Below are positions 59,445-64,000 of a stretch of DNA of 64,000 bases, in pieces. Below the pieces are notes generated by a model. That model saw only the letters and a list, made by a program, of their open reading frames with translations. It searched no databases and was not told the DNA's origin. The stretch is from positions 97,886,806 to 97,950,805 of the forward strand of contig CM069434.1 of NCBI GenBank assembly GCA_035610365.1. The letters are read 5' to 3'. A program made the position numbers and the translations under genes. Numbering within the stretch: position 1 is the first letter of the stretch; each line of letters starts with the position of its first letter. This DNA comes from Aquatica leii (taxonomy: Eukaryota > Arthropoda > Insecta > Coleoptera > Lampyridae).

Positions 59445-59650
59445 CACGGCCGGAACCTATACTAACATTAGAATGTTTTCCGGGTTTGGACTGTCCTCAT
59501 AGTTGGTAAAACTCTGAAGCTGCTTCCGCCTGGCAAAGAATACTAAATGAATAGGATTGCTCGATTCGTATTCCTCGCAATGTCAAGCCGCCCCACTCTC
59601 GTAAATCTTGACGCGTGACGTCAACCGGAGACCACATATCGGCTCGCTGA
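59445..59650. other. Locally GC-rich stretch
   Basis: Unlike its AT-rich surroundings, this segment is rich in C and G. It contains ACGCGTGACGTCA at about 59609, which includes a CRE-like TGACGTCA, and ends near ATTATAAATA at about 59651, a TATA-like word. It could be a promoter or the 5' end of a repeat; no transcript structure can be shown. Confidence 0.35.
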
Positions 59651-59875
59651 TTATAAATAGTGCTTAAATACACCTTAAATCCAACGGTTTTGCGATTTTT
59701 TAATAGTAATTATTACATTTCTTGGTGTTTGACTCGTTCAAATACGTGCCTAAGTTGCTTATAAGAATTTCGAATTGTTATCAGGTTTAATTTAAAATTA
59801 TTAGTTATGAACGAGATATACAAAATGAGTTATTTGGTTTTTAAATTAAATGGATTAATATAAATTTAGTAAACT

Positions 59876-60685
59876 TTAAGGTAAAAATTACATTTAAACA
59901 TAATTAAGTTAAAATTAATCTGTTGTTTAAATTATTTTCACTTAAACGGAAAGAAACTTTCACAAAAGATTAATAGCGTTTGCTGTTTGATGCATTCACT
60001 TTGAACATTTTCACGGTGATTCTTTAAAAAAGCTCACAAGTTGTAAAAATTAAGTATTAAAATTAAGAAAAAGAAAACGATTTCTCTGGACATTATTATA
60101 GCGTTTTGCAGAGTTAGGACCATTTTCAGAATGAACTATGAATATATAAAGCTTAGTGAAAAAGACGTGGAAAGAAAACAGCGAATACAACAGCTCAAGA
60201 AACTGATGAAGAAAGAATAAACGAAGAAAATTAAATAAAATTTCAAAATAAACTTGTAGCGTGTTATTTTATTTTGTCAACCTTCAATTTGAATACATTT
60301 ATTTAACCATTAATAGTACACTTTATTTTGTCCATAAATTATAAAATTAATAGCAATTTTTCTATAGTTCAGTTTAAAGATGAATGCATCCACGTTTTTT
60401 TTCACTAAGCTTTATATTTTTATAGTTCAATCTGATAATGGTCTTTAATTTGCAAAACGCTATAATAATGTCCAGAGAAATGTTTTCTTTTTTCTTAATT
60501 TTAATACTTAATTTTTTTACAACTTGTGGGTTTTTTAAGAATCACCGTGGAAATGTTCAAAGTCAATGCATCAAACAGGAAATGCTATTAATTTTTGTGC
60601 AAGTTTCTTTCCGTTTAAGTGAAAATAATTTAAACAGCAGATTAATTTTAACTTAATTATGTTTGAATGTAATTTTTAGCTTAAA
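59876..60685. mobile_element. Second foldback, ~300-bp arms
   Basis: Left arm 59876-60172 and right arm 60389-60685 are reverse complements with many small differences, for example TTCTCTGGACATTATTATAG against CTATAATAATGTCCAGAGAA. The loop of about 216 bp is AT-rich. The left arm contains an acceptor-like CCATTTTCAG followed at 60131 by a 29-codon frame ending LKKLMKKE and a TAA. The right arm's copy is altered. Confidence 0.8.
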
Positions 60686-62670
60686 AATTATTAGTTAATA
60701 AATTTTCGTAGTGTGCTCCTATGCCCTTTCTCTATAACTCCATTATCGCGAAAATTTGTATTGGTTTAGGAATGATTCTGAAAGATTGTTGACTTTCGGA
60801 TATATTGAAAATCGATACTACAAATTAAACAATTTATACAGCATAAAATGTTTAGTACTTGACCCATTTCTATTGAAAATCTGCATGTTTTAAAAAAATA
60901 ATTTTGTTTATACAGGGTGTTTAGTTTTTGCTGTGCTAGAATAAAGTTACACTTTTGAAATAGCAACACATAATATTTTTAAGCTGTTTGATGAAGGTTT
61001 AATTTAAATAAAAATATTTTTAGATTTTTTAACTGATTGTGGGTTGCTATTTGAGAGCAATTTTTTTAAAAATGCAGCATTAGAAAGAAATGATTACAAA
61101 ACTGGTGTTTTGAAATGGAAATTGTTTCTGTAAATCCATCAGATGAAAATCAGAAGTACTTAAATATCCAAAAATTTTTTTTAATTCACCATACTTTTTT
61201 TATATAAGAGCGCTAATTTTCAAATTTTAGAAATTGCTGAAACTCATTTTTTTAGTGACAATCTTGATTTCTTTCAACTGTTTCTAACGTAGTTGTTAAT
61301 TCTCTATCGAATTGCCTCAGTACTTTTTTCTCTTAACATCTACACTTATGGAGATATTTATAAATTTTTAATTAAATCACAACAAGCATTATTTTAATCA
61401 AGCAGGTTTATTCTAATAGGCTTTGCTTTTATTAAACCAAAAATATAAAGAAGAGGAGACCATTAAAAAATCAACGAAGAAAATTAATTTAACAAGTGTT
61501 TAATATTTTGCTTATTTTGTTGTAAGCACGTCTTAAGATTTAGTCAAAGATTCATGCACATTTTGTAACATCTCGTGTGTGACGATAAAAATGCGGTTCT
61601 TATTCTGTTTTTCATTACCTCTTGTGTAGTAGGATTTTCTTGAAGTACGTAATTTTTACCAACCCCATAAGAAGAATGCTATGACAGTAAGATCCGGCAT
61701 GGTCCTTTTTGTGTTTTTCGGAACATTATCTAGTAACTGTGGCAACCAATTTATTAAAAACCTTTAAATATTATCCATCTAAGAATTAAAGACCTATGTG
61801 TATTGTCGCATTTGGGTAGTAATTCCACTTTAAATAAAATTCAAGTGAATTTTGTTACTGGTTTATTTCGTTTAAAAATAGTTTCTACAAGAAAACTTTC
61901 TCAGGCGTGGTTGCTTACATTGCCATGATCATCTTCGTCTCTTTCTTCCTTCTGCTGAACCGCTGCTCATACTACAAGTTATTTTGTTCAGCAACCACAG
62001 ATAGCGCAACGTATACAATAAAATTCTAATATTGCGCAAACACTGTAGTCAGGAAGCAAGACAAGCATACACGCTCATCGTTTCTTTAATCAATCAAAAT
62101 AACATAGATTTAATGCTTTTTCGTATATATTTCATTGCATTTATATCTTGTGTTTCAGTTAACGTAAAAGTTCTTTAATACTCTGAAAGAAAAGTTTGTA
62201 TATAATTCTGTAGTATCTTGAATATGATTTTAATATGTATATTGTTTAATTTCTGGACGTCCTACAAGGATGTCCAGCATTACTACAAAAAAAACTAATT
62301 ATTTTCTATACACGGTAATAAAAGCGTTATATAACTAGTATTATTTGACCTCGTTTTTTTGAAACTATACGGTAAATATTACGTTACAGATATAACGTAA
62401 TAGGGGTGATCCAGTAACGTTAAAATAATATAATAATGACGTGATCTAGAATATAACTTTTTTATTTTTGTTGTTCCAGTATGAAGTAGTGTTTTATGTA
62501 AATCAAACGTAGCTAAAACTTTTTTGGCCTTTTTTAGAAACTCTAAGTAAAACAAACCTAAAGTTTTAGAATCCAAAACGTTTACTAAAGCCGTCTGAAT
62601 TTCACCAAAGTAGCTTAGAAATTGTCACAACCGTGGACTTGAAAAGATAAGAGTTGCGAATAAACGGATA
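60686..62670. other. Non-coding with a perfect-arm hairpin
   Basis: TATACAGGGTGTTTAG at about 60912 resembles a common insect repeat end. CTGGACGTCC and GGATGTCCAG at 62253-62277 form a short hairpin matching the motif of the array at 20630. No gene supported. Confidence 0.45.
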
Positions 62671-62945
62671 TCTTCTTCTTATCGTGCCGTCTTCTGCCGA
62701 AGGTTGGCGACCATCATGACGATCTGTATTTTATTTACGGCTGCTCTAAATAGCTGGGTTTGTTGTGCAGTTGAACCATTCTCGTAGGTTACGCAGCCAA
62801 TGAGGTCCTGCGTCTTCCTGGACCCCTTCTACCTTCAATCTTGCCTTGCATTATTAGCCTCAGAAATTCGTATTTTTGTCCTCTCATCACATGTGCAAAG
62901 TATTCAAGCTTGCGTGTCTTGATGATGTCTCTATCACTTCGTTTT
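62671..62945 (-). mobile_element. 3' end of an RTE-like non-LTR retrotransposon
   Basis: The minus strand encodes the carboxy end typical of insect RTE-like reverse transcriptases: TRKLEYFAHVMRGQKYEFLR, then MQGKIEGRRGPGRRRTSW. After a 1-base frame change come LRNLREWFNCTT and, in other frames, VANLR-like sequence. It ends in a short GAAGAAGATA-type repeat at 62671, as expected for an RTE tail. The 5' side is truncated near 62945. Confidence 0.75.
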
Positions 62946-63604
62946 TTGTTGACAAAACTGTAGTAGAAAATTTATTTGCAACCGTTTGTGGAACACTTTA
63001 TACAATGCTTATAGCATCAGATACTTGCTGCTGTTATAAAGTTTATTCAGTATTTGATGCAACTTTAATTTAGAGGATAATTTTCACATTTGGGTCACAG
63101 CAAATCCTTTACCAGTTGTACACATGCAATTTTTATAGTTATTAACTGTTCAGTATTTTATTAATGTATAGAATGAAGTCAGTAATAATTTATCTAATTA
63201 TTATTTACACTTTTATTAATTTGTGTTAAAAAAATTAAGCGCTTTAATTTTAATATTCAGTGTATAAAATACAACAAAACGGTGTAAACCGTTCTTAATG
63301 CTGCAAATATCCTCCACCCCGATCGAGATTTCAATAGTTGTCAATCTTTGTAACAGAGGGCGAGTAATGTAAGTTAATGTAAATTGTAATAAATCACACT
63401 AAAATGTTAACAAACTAGTAAAAAAATCAATTTTTATGTAAAATAGAAGTTATTTCTTAAAATAATTTATATTAAAGCTTTAATAGTATGAAATTTAGGA
63501 GTTACATAATTAGCGCTACTCTACTGACCAAATTTGCAACTACAAATTTACGAACTCAAGGCTCATCAACATAACCTAATAATTTATATTAAGTAATTTT
63601 TAAA
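62946..63604. other. Non-coding upstream of mRpS34-like gene
   Basis: No recognised feature. The promoter of the following gene should lie here, but no TATA box or initiator can be singled out. Confidence 0.35.
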
Positions 63605-64000
63605 ATGCCAGTTAAATACATAGGAAAAACAGTAGATTTCAAAGGAAAAACGCTATGGGAAATTGTAGGAAATTTAAAAACTTCGGCGTAGGTCGAGTGG
63701 TAGTACGAAGTATGTTTGAGCGATACCCCGAACCGAGTTATTTAAAAATACTTAAAGTAGAAACTCTTCCTAATCCAGACACAAACACACCCGATGTAAG
63801 TTTTTTTGTAAATATATAGTAACGAGTTAGATGTTTTAGGACGTTCGTAGTTAAAGTTTGGGTTGAGAAAACGTTGTAGAACATTTCCCTAACCAATCCC
63901 AATGTTAGGTTCGACGATAAGGTCGATTATAGGCTGATACCTAAAGATGAAGTAGATGACTATTGTAAATGCAGTACTCCTAGAATTGAAAATAAAAATA
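63605..64000 (+). CDS. mRpS34: Mitochondrial ribosomal protein S34-like, 5' part, with apparent lesions
   Basis: Starts MPVKYIGKTVDFKGKTLWEI at 63605. One base appears missing from the A run at 63676-63680. In the next frame the protein continues NFGVGRVVVRSMFERYPEPS, then LKILKVETLPNPDTNTPD, to a GTAAGT donor at 63796. A 44-bp intron ends TTTTAG at 63839. Exon 2 gives VKVWVEKTL and later YRLIPKDEVDDYC. Exon 2 needs a second one-base shift near 63847 and contains a TAG at 63877. Order and sequence fit insect mRpS34, a small-subunit protein of the mitochondrial ribosome. Three defects in about 350 bp mean either poor consensus in this contig or a non-processed pseudogene. The gene runs off the window end. 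Confidence 0.65.

Noticed and set aside
62876-63073. 65-codon plus-strand frame
   Set aside because: Partly overlaps the antisense of the RTE-like reverse transcriptase end and has no motif of its own.
1-64000. tRNA, rRNA or other structured RNA genes
   Set aside because: No cloverleaf with box A/B or ribosomal signature was found by eye on either strand.

Overview
This window is AT-rich, intron-containing, transposon-dense eukaryotic DNA, almost certainly from an insect. The evidence is BEL/Pao, gypsy, RTE, hAT, Tc1/mariner and Mutator-like relics with insect-type proteins, a subito/KIF20A-type kinesin-6 gene with short GT-AG introns, and a mitochondrial ribosomal protein S34-like gene at the right edge. 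Beetle or a related group is a guess from transposon flavour only. There is no bacterial-style operon, CRISPR array, rRNA or tRNA that I can support.

Layout. Positions 1-14370 are repeated in direct orientation at 29849-44200, a repeat period of about 29.85 kb. The second copy stops at a run of exactly 100 Ns (44201-44300). Each copy carries, left to right: AT-rich sequence with an approximately 0.88 kb inverted-repeat element; a dispersed repeat; a minus-strand kinesin-6 gene whose 3.6 kb intron holds a decayed YqaJ-type nuclease remnant and an approximately 1.1 kb foldback; and a plus-strand BEL/Pao retrotransposon just upstream of the kinesin start. The unique part of the period (14371-29848) holds a minus-strand BEL/Pao relic split by a 1047-bp hAT derivative, a possible small multi-exon minus-strand gene, an array of GGACGTCC-like motifs, a Mutator-like transposase relic, and a gypsy element with perfect 5-bp target duplications that is itself split by a decayed Tc1/mariner element.

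Right of the gap (44301-64000) is a different contig. It is mostly non-coding and carries two decayed hAT elements, several MITE-like elements (one flanked by TTAA, one by TTA, one with long GC-rich termini), a second foldback, an internally shortened inverted copy of a repeat found in the left half, the 3' end of an RTE-like non-LTR element, and the start of the mRpS34-like gene.

Only the kinesin and the mRpS34-like gene look like host genes. Everything else recognisable is mobile-element sequence in various stages of decay. The most informative structures are the nested insertions, whose target duplications allow the order of events to be read, and the 30-kb direct duplication, where one copy has an intact kinesin last exon and the other an intact integrase. 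I did not find a convincing new biological system. Boundaries of degenerate elements are estimates made by eye.
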